Assembly (NCBI RefSeq): GCF_036323735.1
Contig: NC_086027.1
Location: 83,991,162 to 84,055,161 of the forward strand
Reading direction: 5' to 3'
Source of the DNA: Rattus norvegicus
Taxonomy: Eukaryota > Chordata > Mammalia > Rodentia > Muridae
DNA: 64,000 bases
Under the pieces are notes generated by a model that was not told where the DNA came from, searched no databases, and saw only the letters and a program-made list of their open reading frames with translations. Shown here in pieces: positions 52,607-62,935 of the stretch. Made by a program: the position numbers and the translations under genes. The first letter of the stretch is position 1. Each line of letters opens with the position of its first letter.

Positions 52607-52768
52607 GTTTGTATATATATAGATATATGTGGGCACATGTATGCCACATGTGGAGGTTGAAGAACACCTTGTGGAAGCAGGTTCTCTCCTTCCTCTGTGT
52701 GGGTCTTGGGAATCAAACTCTAGTTGTCAGACTTAGTATTGTTACCTGGTGAGCCATGTGGCCAGCCC
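52607..52768 (-). repeat. RSINE1-type SINE, antisense
   Basis: 'cacatgtggaggttgaagaa', 'gcaggttctctccttcctct', 'ttgggaatcaaactctagtt', 'gagccatgtggccagccc'. Confidence 0.7.
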
Positions 52769-53356
52769 TTAATCATTTCTTCTTTTAATCAACATCTCCA
52801 TGTGCTGCCCCATCCCTATCTTTATGTGCACTAAACTGTAAGGGGCTCTTGGAATAAAGATTCTAAAAGATCAATGCATAACATCAAAATTTCTCAGACT
52901 TTAAGTGTAAAATGAACTGGACCAAATGAGATCTTAAAGGATTCCCTTAAACCATCATGTGATAAATAATAATGACTATCCCCTTGACAAGATCTAGAAT
53001 CACCTAGGAGACACACTTCTGGGTGTGTGACTGTCACAGAGTGTCTAGTTTGAGGGAGGAAGACCCACCCTAAATTGGAGCAGTATCCACCACAGGCTGG
53101 ACCACGAGATGAATAAAAAGGAGAAAATCAGTTGCACAGCAGTATCCCTCTCGCTGTGCTTCCCAAACATGGATGGAGTGTGAGCCGCTGCCTCACACTC
53201 CTGCTGCCATGTCTTCCCCATCAGAAAACACGTGGGAAACAAGCACAGACATTTCTGTAACAGCAGCATCAGTAACACAGGAAAAATCTAATATGTTGTA
53301 GTTCAGATGAGGAAGAGTATCACTCAGACTCTAAATTCTGTCCTTTCCACTGTTTC
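52769..53356. other. Unique noncoding sequence
   Basis: No feature recognised; ends in the TSD of the next B2. Confidence 0.4.
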
Positions 53357-53550
53357 CTTTTTCTTTTCTTTCTTTTTTTTTTTAATTTAATGTATGTGAC
53401 TACACTGTAGCTGTCTTCAGACACACCAGAAGAGGGCATCAGATCCCATTACGGATGGTTGTGAGCCACCATGTGGTTACTGGGATTTGAACTCAGGACC
53501 TCTGGAAGAGCAGTCAGTGCTCTTAACCACTGAGCCGTCTCTCCAGTCCG
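53357..53550 (-). mobile_element. B2 SINE, young, perfect TSD
   Basis: T-rich start, 'ctgtagctgtcttcagacac', 'gtgagccaccatgtggttac', 'aaccactgagccgtctctcc'. TSD tttccactgtttc at 53344-53356 and 53551-53563. Confidence 0.95.
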
Positions 53551-53563
53551 TTTCCACTGTTTC

Positions 53564-54094
53564 TAACACACGCATGCACACACATGCAATCATATAATCA
53601 TTTGACCCTCTCCTTTTTTGCCCGTACTGCTATGAGACCCCCTTGTCCCTCTTTTTAGTGAAGGATGAAGGGGATGCCCTCAGAAAAGAGTTTTAAATTC
53701 TTAAATGAAAATACTGCATTTTTGGGGGAAAGAAGCTGAAAGTCAACATAAAACTAGTCATCTATGTTTAAACTACCACCTTCCACCTTTCTCCTTTGCC
53801 TTCAAATGCATGAGTCTCCCCGTTTTAATTTGGCTAACCCACTTTTCTGGTTCTCACTTATTTGTTGTGAAACTTCTCTGACAAGAAATCTATATTAATT
53901 ATCTCCTTTGTATCATTTATTGATCCTTCATGAACTGCCTATAGTTTGTAGACTGTCCAAGGTTACACATTTCCTAAGATCTGTTCTTTGTCTCAGTCAT
54001 TCTCTGTGGTCACCCTCCTACATGTGGCACTGTGGCTCATCCACCCTCTCTGGTGAACACAATAGCACAGGATCTGATTCAAGACAAATAAGGG
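53564..54094. other. Unique noncoding sequence
   Basis: No feature recognised. Confidence 0.4.
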
Positions 54095-54203
54095 TGAATC
54101 AGCTTAACAACTTGAAGCAAATCCCTTCCCCCCTGACACTCTGCTATTCTATCTTTATCATGAAGGCAATAGCTGTGCCTGGGTTTGTTGTGAGGATTCT
54201 GTG
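54095..54203 (+). repeat. MIR 3' half
   Basis: 'acttgaagcaaatcccttcc', 'ggcaatagctgtgcctgggt', 'ttgttgtgaggattctgtgg' follow the MIR 3' order. Confidence 0.55.
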
Positions 54204-54212
54204 GCAGTTTAG

Positions 54213-54560
54213 CTGAGAATGGCTCCCATAGGCTCACATGTCTGAATATTTGGTTCTTAGCTGATGGAGCTGTTTGGGAAGGATTAGGGTGTGTGGCCTT
54301 GTTAGAGGAGACATATCACTGGGGGGGTTAGGCTTTGAGGTTTGGAAAGCCCACCCCATTCCCAGTTGGTTCTTTCTACCTTGTGATTGTGTCCCAAGAT
54401 ATAAGCTACCAGTGTTTAGTGTTCCAGTGCCATGCCTGCCTACCTGATGCTACACTCCCTACTATGGTAGTCATGGACTTACCCTCTGAAACAGTAATAA
54501 AACTCTTTGTCCTATATGTTGCCTTAGTCAGGGTGCCTCGTCATAGCGATAGGAAAGTAA
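54213..54560 (+). repeat. Rodent interspersed repeat (family not named)
   Basis: 'ggctcccataggctcacatg', 'ggagctgtttgggaaggatt', 'ggttaggctttgaggtttgg' and 'ttgccttagtcagggtgcct' are typical of a high-copy rodent repeat that I cannot name with certainty. Confidence 0.65.
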
Positions 54561-54632
54561 CTATTCAAAAAGACAAATTTAAAAAAGACAAATTCAAAAC
54601 TATGACTTAGTTGAAGAAGCAGTATGGCATCT

Positions 54633-54635
<3 letters not shown>

Positions 54636-54681
<46 letters not shown>
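54636..54681. repeat. (CA)n microsatellite
   Basis: Twenty-three CA units. Confidence 0.95.
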
Positions 54682-54685
<4 letters not shown>

Positions 54686-54984
54686 TATTTTATATAAGGG
54701 GAACTTACTAGTTCCCCTTTCTTGGCTATCTACCACTCTATCCTGACTCTCTTCATCCCTAAAGTTCCCTTCAGAGATTCCTGCTCCATCCAATTATGAG
54801 AGTTCCTCAAGTCTCCATCACCAAGTCTTTGCCTTTTCTCTCTATGCTTTCCTGAGCAAATGATGAATGCATCCTCACGATTTTGAACACTGCTCCTTCG
54901 CAGAAGATTCTCAAATCTGTGTCTATGTGTCTTTTCAATATAAGCAAGCTTCACTTTCTAAAGGTTCCTTTTTGTTTTTCTTTT

Positions 54985-55111
54985 GGAGGTCTTGAGATAG
55001 AGTTTCACTATATAGCCTTGACTACCTGGAAATCACTATGTAGACTAGCCTGGCTCAAACTCACAGAGGTCCACTTGGGATTTAAAGGCATGTTTCACCA
55101 TATCTACCTTA
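54985..55111 (-). repeat. B1 SINE, antisense, with internal deletion
   Basis: 'gagatagagtttcactatat', 'aatcactatgtagactagcc', 'aaactcacagaggtccactt', 'gggatttaaaggcatgtttc'. The usual CTGCCTCTGCCTCC segment is missing. Confidence 0.75.
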
Positions 55112-55854
55112 TAGATCCTTATTTCAACCCAAGGATATGTGAAGAGGCCATATGAAAATCCATTAATTTGCAGGCTAATTAAATATATATTTTAAAAGGA
55201 ATTTGGACAGAAATACCTTCTCTGAATGGACAATGCTGCTCCCAAAAGACATATATTATTAAATGTACATCTCAGTACTAGGCATGTGATACACCCTACA
55301 AGTTATCGCTTAGGGAAGCCTCAGAGGCACCTGGAAGAACATAGATTATTGCCATTACTCTTGGTTGTCCACCATATGGTATACTGTAAAACCATGTTAC
55401 TGTTATATATCTATAGGGTTAAATTACTGAAGACCCAACATTCTCTTTGGATGCAGGACATAAAGAAATCAACCTTAACCTGATCAAGAAACTGGTTCCC
55501 TGCTGGCTAGTAGCTTCCATAGTGTTGGAAGGCAATCTACACGCTGCTGAGGAAGAAAAGACATCTTTTAGTGGTTTTAACTAGCACTGGACCCTGCATG
55601 CTATACAATACCAATCTCCCCAGAAGCTGTATCCAATACTGGCATTGGGTTATGGGGATAACCAGAATTACAAGAAACTCTGAGCTAGAACTGACCAGCT
55701 AAGAGCTCCTAGATTCCTGAGGTTGCAACAGATGCCAGTAGGGAGGCCATTTCTGAAGTGCAGTTATGATGATGGTAGCTCAGGGCAGTGATAACAAGCA
55801 ATGAGATTATAGTTTCCTTCTTTCAAGTAGAGCCAATGGCACTTTCTGAAGGAC
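55112..55854. other. Unique noncoding sequence
   Basis: No gene or repeat recognised. Confidence 0.4.
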
Positions 55855-56360
55855 TGAATATAGGATATAAGAGGATAAAAACCAAGGGTGACTCCAAGGT
55901 TTTTGGTTTAATTAAGTGAGGTTTAATTTAATTAACTTAAATAGGAAGGTATTGGGTTCTTCGAAAAAGCAATTTGGTATGTAAGAGTAAGAATTCAGTT
56001 TGGGAAATATTGAATGTAAAATGTCTACAATATCTTCATACAGAGATATTTATTTGTTTGCTGTTTATTTGCATTTTATTTTGAGACTGAGTCTTACTGA
56101 GCAGTTGAGACTGGCTTTGAGCTCACTCTAGTCTAGGATGACTTCAAACTCCATCACCCTCCTGCCTTAGCCTTTGAGAGTTCAGACTACACCATGTACC
56201 AGCATGCCAGGTTCCCACTTGGAAATTCTGAGGAAAAAGTCTGACGTTGTAGGGAAGGCTGTCAGTGAGTACTTGGGATTGCTGGGCTAGCTAAGACGAA
56301 TGACAGTGAGGGAAGATAAGAAGACCACAGACTGGCTCCGAGGGCACTCCAACAGTTCAG
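55855..56360 (+). repeat. Old mammalian interspersed repeat, split by a B1-like SINE
   Basis: 'accaagggtgactccaaggt' and 'ggtattgggttcttcg' on the left, and 'ggaaattctgaggaaaaagt' on the right, follow the same unnamed family as 7840-8160. Confidence 0.5.
56078..56212 (-). repeat. B1-like SINE, antisense, diverged
   Basis: 'gagactgagtcttactgagc', 'gatgacttcaaactccatca', 'cctcctgccttagcctttga'. It lies within the older repeat. Confidence 0.6.
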
Positions 56361-56453
56361 CAATGCAGTGGCACAAGCTTGTGAGAAGAATCAAACAATG
56401 ATGTCATGGGATAGAAAGGGCGGGTTGTGCTGTAGAAACCATACTAAGAAAGA

Positions 56454-56570
56454 CTGTGGCACCCTGGCACATCCCTGTAATTCCAACCCTAAGGAGTCTA
56501 GAGGAGGAAGATCATGAGCTTGAGGCCAATTTGTCCTCTTAGTGAGACTGTCTCAAAAGAAAAAAAAAAG
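56454..56570 (+). repeat. B1-like SINE, diverged
   Basis: 'ctggcacatccctgtaattc', 'gaagatcatgagcttgaggc', 'tagtgagactgtctcaaaag', A tail. Confidence 0.65.
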
Positions 56571-56889
56571 TGAGGAAAAGGACTTACCAACCACCATGCA
56601 GGAAAAATCTAAATGGAGAAGGGTTGGCCAACAATTTTTCCTGCCTTCCTTCTTGATATCTGGATCATTCCAAATGACAAACAGTCTGCAGAGGTTTATA
56701 GGAATAACACCATGATTTATTATGTCTGAAAGAAGAGCAGGCTGAAGAAAAGAAAGATCAATGCCTTCAGAGGGATAATATCCACACAGAGCTGGGAACA
56801 TTGAACAGGATGAGAGAAAACAATACCAAACAAATGAATGAGATGTGTACAAACAGGAAGCTATCAATTCCTTAGGTGTATACGTGCAG
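56571..56889. other. Unique noncoding sequence
   Basis: No feature recognised. The 127-codon minus-strand frame 56553-56936 runs through the B1 tail and lacks a domain. Confidence 0.4.
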
Positions 56890-57240
56890 GGCACCATGTG
56901 GAGGATCAAGATGAAGAGAAAAGTGGGACCAATCATGAATGGTCTTGTACAGCATACAAGAAGTTTACCCTACATGCCACTATAAACCACTAAGAATAAC
57001 TAAAGGACTATAAACTAGAAAGCAGGACAATCGGGTCTGTTTTTCAAAGAGACTGTTTTGACAACTGTAAATTCTCCTGGGAAGCAGAAAGGGGATGGTG
57101 GAAAGTCAGGTAAGGGAGCTGTTGCAGGGTCAAGCCAAAAGGGTTTCAGCTTATCTAAGGCAACAAAAGCTAGACTAAAGAAGAACAGACTCCATGATGG
57201 TTGGTGAGTCATTACTGGAAATGAAAACCAAGAGGAATGC
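56890..57240 (+). repeat. Old mammalian interspersed repeat, second copy
   Basis: 'tgaatggtcttgtacagcat', 'gactgttttgacaactgtaa' and 'gggagctgttgcagggtcaa' belong to the 5' part of the unnamed family. Confidence 0.5.
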
Positions 57241-57589
57241 AGGTGAAACTCTAGTTTCTAGCTTAGGAAACTGACTGAAGATGGTTCAATTTGCCAAGGT
57301 AAAGAATACAAATAAAGAATGGGTTTAAAGGAAGAAGTAAATAATCCATGAGGAGCATGCATGGGAGGCAATGATACCAATGAGATATCCATGCAGAAAT
57401 ATCAAGGCTGCAGAGAAAAGCATGGGTCTATATGACGTGGTGCTCTAAAACTGACTCTCAGTGGTTCATAGTAGTGTTGACACTAGGCTCTCAATGAGAC
57501 AAGCCAGAGGAAGGGAGAATGGATAAGATCTTGGATCCAATCCTGGGTATCATGAACATTCCTGAGAGCAGGTTAAAAAATATATATAG

Positions 57590-57623
57590 AGAGGGGGGGG
57601 AGGGAGGGAGGGAGGGAGGGAGG

Positions 57624-57676
<53 letters not shown>
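57590..57676. repeat. (GGGA)n(GA)n purine tract
   Basis: G8, about seven GGGA units, then about 23 GA units. Confidence 0.95.
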
Positions 57677-57679
<3 letters not shown>

Positions 57680-58534
57680 CATCTAGAGAAAACAAGGAGA
57701 ACCCCCTGTGGATGCATGCAACAGGATAGCAGTTCTCAGGTTGCTCCTGAGCCTCCCCAATTCTGTCCATGCCTCTGACATAAACTCAAGCTTAGGAAGA
57801 GCAGCAGTGGGTAGTTTCTTAACATAAAATAATGCTCAAGAATGAGGCTGGAACTAGACTACAACTATGGCTACATCTAGGATACTGAGTCGGATCAATG
57901 TTAAGTATCACCCCCAAACTTCTTAGCTAGCATATTATTCCAAGGAAATTATTTAAGTGTTCTGAGACATTCAAAGTCAATGGGAGACAATCAGCAATGG
58001 GAGATGTTGGTGTGCTGGCTACCCTTGTGTAAAGTCTGAGAAGAGAGCTACAAAATCCCTATCTCTGTTAAGTGTACCCACCCAGAGAAGGCCAACATCG
58101 TGGAGTTGCCCAGGTTTTGGTGTTAAAGGCTGATTCCTAGCCAGAGGTTGCCAGCTGCAGAGGGCGGGGCTCTATTTTGGGCTGCCTGCTGTCCCTGAGT
58201 CTGGTTTGAGCAGCATGCAGCCCCAGTGACTCACACACCCATGCTAACCGCCTGTGGCTCAGTGGCATGGCCTCAGAAAGCCAACCTCAGGCCAGCTCCC
58301 TCCTCACCCCATTACACTAGGATAAATAAATAAAGAGCCCGCCAGCAGCCACACAGCCTGATAGCAACCAGATGGGAAGAGAAAGGCATGGGCAGGGCCA
58401 GGGAAAGGAACTCCTCCAACAGAACAGCCTGAAGGGGCTTCACCAGCCCGTTCTCATTCTTAACAAGTCACACTGCCATGTGTAATAGTCCCCAATTCCT
58501 CACCTTCTCTTTCACTCTTAAAGGCGCCTCTCAG
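57677..58534. other. Repeat-poor sequence with candidate enhancer motifs
   Basis: No exon supported. 58155-58360 carries a GC box (gggcggggc), an AP-1 core (tgactca at 58227-58233) and paired RUNX cores (aaccgc 58246-58251, tgtggc 58253-58258). Ends in the ID TSD. Confidence 0.4.
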
Positions 58535-58643
58535 GGGGCTGGGGATTTAGCTCAGTGGTAGAGCGCTTACCTAGGAAGCGCAAGGCCCTGGGTTCGGTCC
58601 CCAGCTCCGAAAAAAAGAACCAAAAAAAAAAAAAAAAAAAAAA
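58535..58643 (+). mobile_element. ID SINE, young, perfect TSD
   Basis: 'ggctggggatttagctcagt', 'agcgcttacctaggaagcgc', 'ccccagctccgaaaaaaaga' and a 25-A tail. TSD aaaggcgcctctcag at 58520-58534 and 58644-58658. Confidence 0.95.
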
Positions 58644-58840
58644 AAAGGCGCCTCTCAGCTGCTAGTCTTGGCAGCACTGTCTATGGGAATCTTAGTCTAT
58701 GTAAAGACCATGCCAATGGACACCATACTATCATTCGTCATTTCTAGGGAAGTTCTAGAATGCCAAAGTTAGAGAAGATATTTAACCACCCAATATTTGA
58801 TCGTTTTGTTTTACTTCTACCTTTAAGAAACTCTGATTTT

Positions 58841-59046
58841 GGGGGCTGGAGAGATGGCTCAGGGGTTAAGAGCACTGACTGCTCTTCCAGAGGTCCTGAG
58901 ATCAAGTCCCAGCAACCACATGGTGGCTCACAACCATCTGTAATGGGATCTGATGCCCTCTTCTGGTGTGTCTGAAGTCAGCGACAGTGAACTCACATAC
59001 ATAAAGTAAATAAATCTTAAAAAAAAAGAAAAGAAAAAGCAAAAAA
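58841..59046 (+). mobile_element. B2 SINE
   Basis: 'ggggctggagagatggctca', 'cttccagaggtcctgagatc', 'ataaagtaaataaatcttaa' and a long A-rich tail. Flanks share aagaaact (58825-58832 and 59047-59054), a probable TSD with mismatches beyond 8 bp. Confidence 0.9.
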
Positions 59047-59056
59047 AGAAACTGGT

Positions 59057-59140
59057 TTAGCCAGGTGCCCAGCACTTAGTAGGCAGAAGCAGTCAGATCT
59101 CTATGAGTTCAATACCAAGCTGTTCTACATAGCAAATTTC
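59057..59140 (+). repeat. B1 fragment
   Basis: 'gccaggtgcccagcacttag', 'taggcagaagcagtcagatc', 'tctatgagttcaataccaag'. Confidence 0.6.
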
Positions 59141-59242
59141 CCCTTTAGTTGGGTCACTAGCAATTGGTGTCCATATGTTCTCTGGAAGTGAAACACTAGA
59201 GCTTCTTTATTTTATTGTAATTTATTTGTTTGTTTGTTTGAG

Positions 59243-59367
59243 ACAGAGTCTCTAAGTTGTCCTATCTGGACTGGAACTTACCATGTAGACCACATTGGCC
59301 TTGAATTTGCAGAGATCTGCCTGGTTCTTCTACTTCCCAAGTACTGGGGCTAAAGGTATATACCTGG
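59243..59367 (-). repeat. B1 SINE, antisense, diverged
   Basis: 'agacagagtctctaagttgt', 'ctggaacttaccatgtagac', 'cttgaatttgcagagatctg'. Confidence 0.75.
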
Positions 59368-59382
59368 CTAAGTCAGAGTTTC

Positions 59383-59556
59383 TTTTTTTTTTTATTAAGA
59401 TTTATGTATCATATATATACCAGCTATGTACACTGTAGCTGACTTCAGACACACCAGAAGAAGGCATCAGATCTCATTACAGATGGTTGTGAGCCACCAT
59501 GTGGTTGCTGGGATCTGAACTCAGGACCTCCCAACCACTGAGCCATCTCTCCAGCC
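59383..59556 (-). mobile_element. B2 SINE, perfect TSD, internal deletion
   Basis: 'actgtagctgacttcagaca', 'gtgagccaccatgtggttgc', 'ctgagccatctctccagccc'. The segment normally between AGGACCTC and CCACTGAG (reverse box A side) is shortened. TSD ctaagtcagagtttc at 59368-59382 and 59557-59571. Confidence 0.93.
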
Positions 59557-59571
59557 CTAAGTCAGAGTTTC

Positions 59572-60135
59572 ATAAGGGAAGAAGTAAAGCAAAATGATCA
59601 AATATGAGGAAGTAGCCCCTATCAGGGGTTAAATATCTTCTCTACCTTCAGCCTCCAAGAACTCACTGTGCCCTCCTGGCCCTGTGCTCTGTCTGTCTGT
59701 GGACTCTTACCTAGCAGGGTCTCCAATAGGAAGACAAGTAGCCCCAGGCACTGACCGAATGGCCCTCTGACACTGCTTGGCCTCCTTGCCTGTTCATCCC
59801 AAACTGTCTCTCTGGTTTGTTTATTTTCTATTCCATGTTGCTTATTTTGATGGCACATCCTTTCAATCCAGTCTTGGATGACCTCCTGACCCTTTTATGT
59901 CCTGTTTATAGGACCCCAGACAAGCACAGTAACTGAAAAGACACTGTAGCTCTACAGTCCCAGCACCAGCCTTTCAGTCCTAACAGCTATGTGAGACATT
60001 CTGAAGAGAGCACAGGCGCCCGCCGGAGCTCCCAAGAATTCTCACTCCCCAAGCACTCACGGCTCCCCTCACTGGACTGTACAAGCAGTTGGATAGGAGA
60101 GATGTAATAGGGAGAGATGGAGAGAGCCTTGAGCA
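59572..60135. other. Unique noncoding sequence
   Basis: No gene or repeat recognised. Confidence 0.4.
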
Positions 60136-60198
60136 CACAGACTTTAGCCACTTAACTGCTGGGGCTCAGCTTCCTTATCTTCAAATAGAAATCTGAGA
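60136..60198 (+). repeat. MIR fragment
   Basis: 'ctttagccacttaactgctg', 'gctcagcttccttatcttca', 'aatagaaatctgaga' follow MIR order. Confidence 0.5.
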
Positions 60199-60299
60199 CT
60201 GGTGGGATAGCTCAGAGAGCAAAAGGCCACCAGGCCTGATGGCCTTGATCCTCAGAACACACATGGTAGAAGAAGAGAACTGTCTCTCACAAGTGCTCT

Positions 60300-60348
<49 letters not shown>

Positions 60349-60385
60349 ACACACACACAAATAAGTGAATACAATTTAAAAAAAT
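60199..60385 (+). repeat. RSINE1-type SINE with (CA)n tail
   Basis: 'gactggtgggatagctcaga', 'gccaccaggcctgatggcct', 'acatggtagaagaagagaac', (CA)n at 60305-60359, then 'aaataagtgaatac'. Confidence 0.7.
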
Positions 60386-60537
60386 TAAACTTAAAAAAAA
60401 ACAGAAGGCTACAGCTTCCTGTGTATTTCAAATCTTTTCCATTTGTTTTGAAGTTTGTGAGGCTTGGCTCTGCTCCGTTCAGCTCCCAGAGGATCAGAAT
60501 TATTAGAGCAGTTGGTTCCAAAACATAACACCTGAGT

Positions 60538-60660
60538 CAGGTGTGTGGCTCATGTCTACAAGGTCCTAGTCATAAGGAGGCTGAGGCAGGAAGATTTAGG
60601 CCACCTCTTGGGCAGTGATTACCAAGCAGCTTACATATTAAGGCCCTGTAAAACAAAATG
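60538..60660 (+). repeat. B1-like SINE, diverged
   Basis: 'cataaggaggctgaggcagg', 'aagatttaggccacctcttg', 'aaggccctgtaaaacaaaat'. Confidence 0.55.
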
Positions 60661-60666
60661 TAGGGT

Positions 60667-61224
60667 GTGTGTCTGTGTGTGTGTGTGTGTCTGTCTGTCT
60701 GTCTGTCTCTGTGTGTGTCTGTGTGTGTGTCTGTCTGTGTGTGTGTCTGTGTGTGTGTGTCCATGTGTGTGTGTATGTGTACATGTGTGTGTGTCTGTGT
60801 GTGTGTCTGTGTGTGTGTCTGTGTGTGTGTGTGTCTGTGTGTGTGTCCATGTGTGTGTGTGTGTCTGTGTGCGTGTGTGTGTGTGTCTGTGTGCGTGTGT
60901 GTGTCTGTCTGTCTGTCTCTGTGTGTGTGTCTGTGTGTGTGTGTCTGTGTGTGTGTGTCTGTGTGTGTGTCTGTGTGTGTGTGTTTGTGTATGTGTCTGT
61001 GTGTGTGTGTCTGTGTGTGTGCCTGTGTGTGTGTCTGTGTGTGTGTGTCCAGGTGTGTGTGTATGTGTATATGTGTGTATGTCTGTCTGTGTGCGTGTGT
61101 GTGTGTCTGTGTGTGTGTGTCTGTGTGTGTGTGTCTGTGTGTGTATGTGTGCATGTGTGTGTATCTGTCTGTGTGCATGTGTGTGTGTGTGTGCATGTAT
61201 GTGTGTCTGTGTGTGTCTCTGTGG
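60667..61224. repeat. 560-bp TG/TGTC/TGTA compound array
   Basis: Almost entirely TG dinucleotides with regular CTGT, CATG and TATG interruptions. The segment around 'gtccatgtgtgtgtgtatgt' (60759) recurs, slightly changed, 288 bp later (61047), and 'ctgtctgtctgtctctgtgt' recurs about 210 bp apart. It is open in several frames on both strands (up to 232 codons of Cys/Val or His/Thr), which I regard as artefacts. Confidence 0.95.
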
Positions 61225-61345
61225 TCACAGGACAGTTTGAAGGACCTGGTATACTCTCCTACAACCATGTGGGTCCTGGCTTTGAATGCAGGCCATCAGG
61301 TGTGATACCAAGTGCTCTTACCCACTAAGCCATCACTCTGACCCT
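61225..61345 (-). repeat. RSINE1-type SINE, antisense
   Basis: 'ctacaaccatgtgggtcctg', 'tgcaggccatcaggtgtgat', 'cttacccactaagccatcac'. The TG array occupies the place of its CA-rich tail. Confidence 0.65.
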
Positions 61346-61537
61346 TATTTTTTTAACTTTTTAAAGATTTATTTATTTATTTTATGTATAAGAGTACACT
61401 GTAGCTGTCTTCAGATACACCAGAAGCAGGAGGGCATCGGATCCCATTACAGATGGTTGTGAGCCACCATGTGATTGCTGGGATTTGAACTCAGGACCTC
61501 TGGAAGAGCACTCAGTGCTCCTAACCACTGAGCCAGC
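61346..61537 (-). mobile_element. B2 SINE, antisense
   Basis: 'aaagatttatttatttattt', 'ctgtagctgtcttcagatac', 'gtgagccaccatgtgattgc', 'taaccactgagcc'. An AGG insertion reads 'gaagcaggagggcatc'. cccttatt flanks both sides as a short possible TSD. Confidence 0.9.
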
Positions 61538-61562
61538 CCTTATTATTAATTTTTTTAATGAT

Positions 61563-61675
61563 TGGCTCTCACTATGTAGCCAGGACTGTACTTAAACCCA
61601 AACTTGCCTCCAACTCCTGATCCTCCTTACCTTAGTTTCCCAAGAATTGAAATTCCAGGCATGTGCTGACCTGAG
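61563..61675 (-). repeat. B1-like SINE, antisense, diverged
   Basis: 'tggctctcactatgtagcca', 'cctccaactcctgatcctcc', 'gaaattccaggcatgtgctg'. Confidence 0.6.
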
Positions 61676-62189
61676 CAGCTTTTATTTTTACACACACAAC
61701 ATCCTTCCTGGGGTGGCACCTGATTCTACATCATTTCTCATACCATTCTACAGGGCTCTCTCTTCCACAACAGCAGTAAAATGATAAGCCTTCAATTTTA
61801 CAAATGAGATAATAGCTGTTCTGAGGGAAGAGATTTTTTTCCGTGCTGTAAAATTAAACCTTGAGAATAACAAGCATCCTCAAATACAACTCTAATAAGC
61901 AATACAGTATCTGAGGGACACATTGTGACAATTTTCACAAGATCCCCTTTGCACAAATGTATCAAAATAGTCATTCAAAGACCTGAGACCCTACTATTCT
62001 AGCCACTGCCATCTGTGTAAAGGATTTAGAAACACATTCATCCAGTCCTTGCTTGCAGACATGCCCACAGGTCAGTACAAAAGAGAGTCACAGTCTTGCT
62101 GACATAGAAACTGCACCATAATGTAGAGAGTTAAACCACAGCACTTTAGTAGCAGGGAAGGATCACCCTACAAGGAAGGTCTAGAAAGG
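61676..62189. other. Unique noncoding sequence
   Basis: No feature recognised. Confidence 0.4.
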
Positions 62190-62420
62190 TCTCCCAAGAA
62201 CCTGCAGTTATTGCTTAAAAAGATGAATGAAAGTGTTCAGCATGGAGAAGGAGAAGGCACTGGACACTCTTGACAAAGGGAAGAATGTATGCAAAGACAC
62301 AGCAAAAGAAAATAACACGTGGGAAACTGAGAGGCATGCCACACTGCTAACACAGAAAGCATATAGAGTAAAATGTGTAGAAGCTAAGCTGGAGAAGTGT
62401 GAGGCAGGAAAATTTGCTTC
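62190..62420 (+). repeat. Old mammalian interspersed repeat fragment
   Basis: 'gttcagcatggagaaggaga' to 'gaagtgtgaggcaggaaaat' follow the unnamed family also seen at 56890. A 68-codon frame here is incidental. Confidence 0.45.
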
Positions 62421-62594
62421 CCTGAGTCTCTGAGGCAGGGAACTAGCACATCAATAACCTCCCCTGGACTACATTAACCTCCCCATGTTCAATTTAATAG
62501 AGAGAACAAGCCACAGAGAGAAAAGTGGCTAGAGAATCTCTTACAAGTTCTGCTTAACATTATCTCTTGTTTCTCCCACAAGATTAACACCTGG

Positions 62595-62767
62595 GGGCCG
62601 GAGAGATGGCTCAGCGGTTAAGAGCGCTGACTGCTCTTCCAGAGGTCCTGAGTTCAAATCCCAGCAACCACACGGTGGCTCACAACCATCTGTAATGGGA
62701 TCTGGTGTGTCTGAAGAAAGCTACAGTGTACTTGTATACATAAAATAAACAAATCTTTAAAAAAAAA
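62595..62767 (+). mobile_element. B2 SINE, young, perfect TSD
   Basis: 'ggccggagagatggctcagc', 'agcaaccacacggtggctca', A tail. The ATGCCCTCTT segment is deleted ('gggatctggtgtgtctg'). TSD agattaacacctgg at 62581-62594 and 62768-62781. Confidence 0.95.
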
Positions 62768-62781
62768 AGATTAACACCTGG

Positions 62782-62935
62782 AGCCAGCAACATGGCTCAC
62801 TGGACAAAAGCACTTGTCACATAATCCCAGGACACCATGCTGGAAAGGTGAGAGCCAGCTCCTGAGAGTTGTGCCACATGTGTGCTCCCACTCATGTACA
62901 CCATTTACGCATGCACACTGTGATAAATAAAACTC
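62782..62935 (+). repeat. RSINE1-type SINE
   Basis: 'agccagcaacatggctcact', 'aggacaccatgctggaaagg', 'gagagttgtgccacatgtgt', 'gtgataaataaaactc'. The younger B2 inserted at its 5' edge. Confidence 0.65.

Noticed and set aside
60667..61224. CRISPR-like or minisatellite array with spacers
   Set aside because: No repeat/spacer alternation; a vertebrate microsatellite with variants.
60545..61328. Open frames up to 232 codons on both strands in the TG array
   Set aside because: Several frames on both strands stay open because (TG)n has no stop codon; they read only Cys/Val or His/Thr. No domain, no start context.
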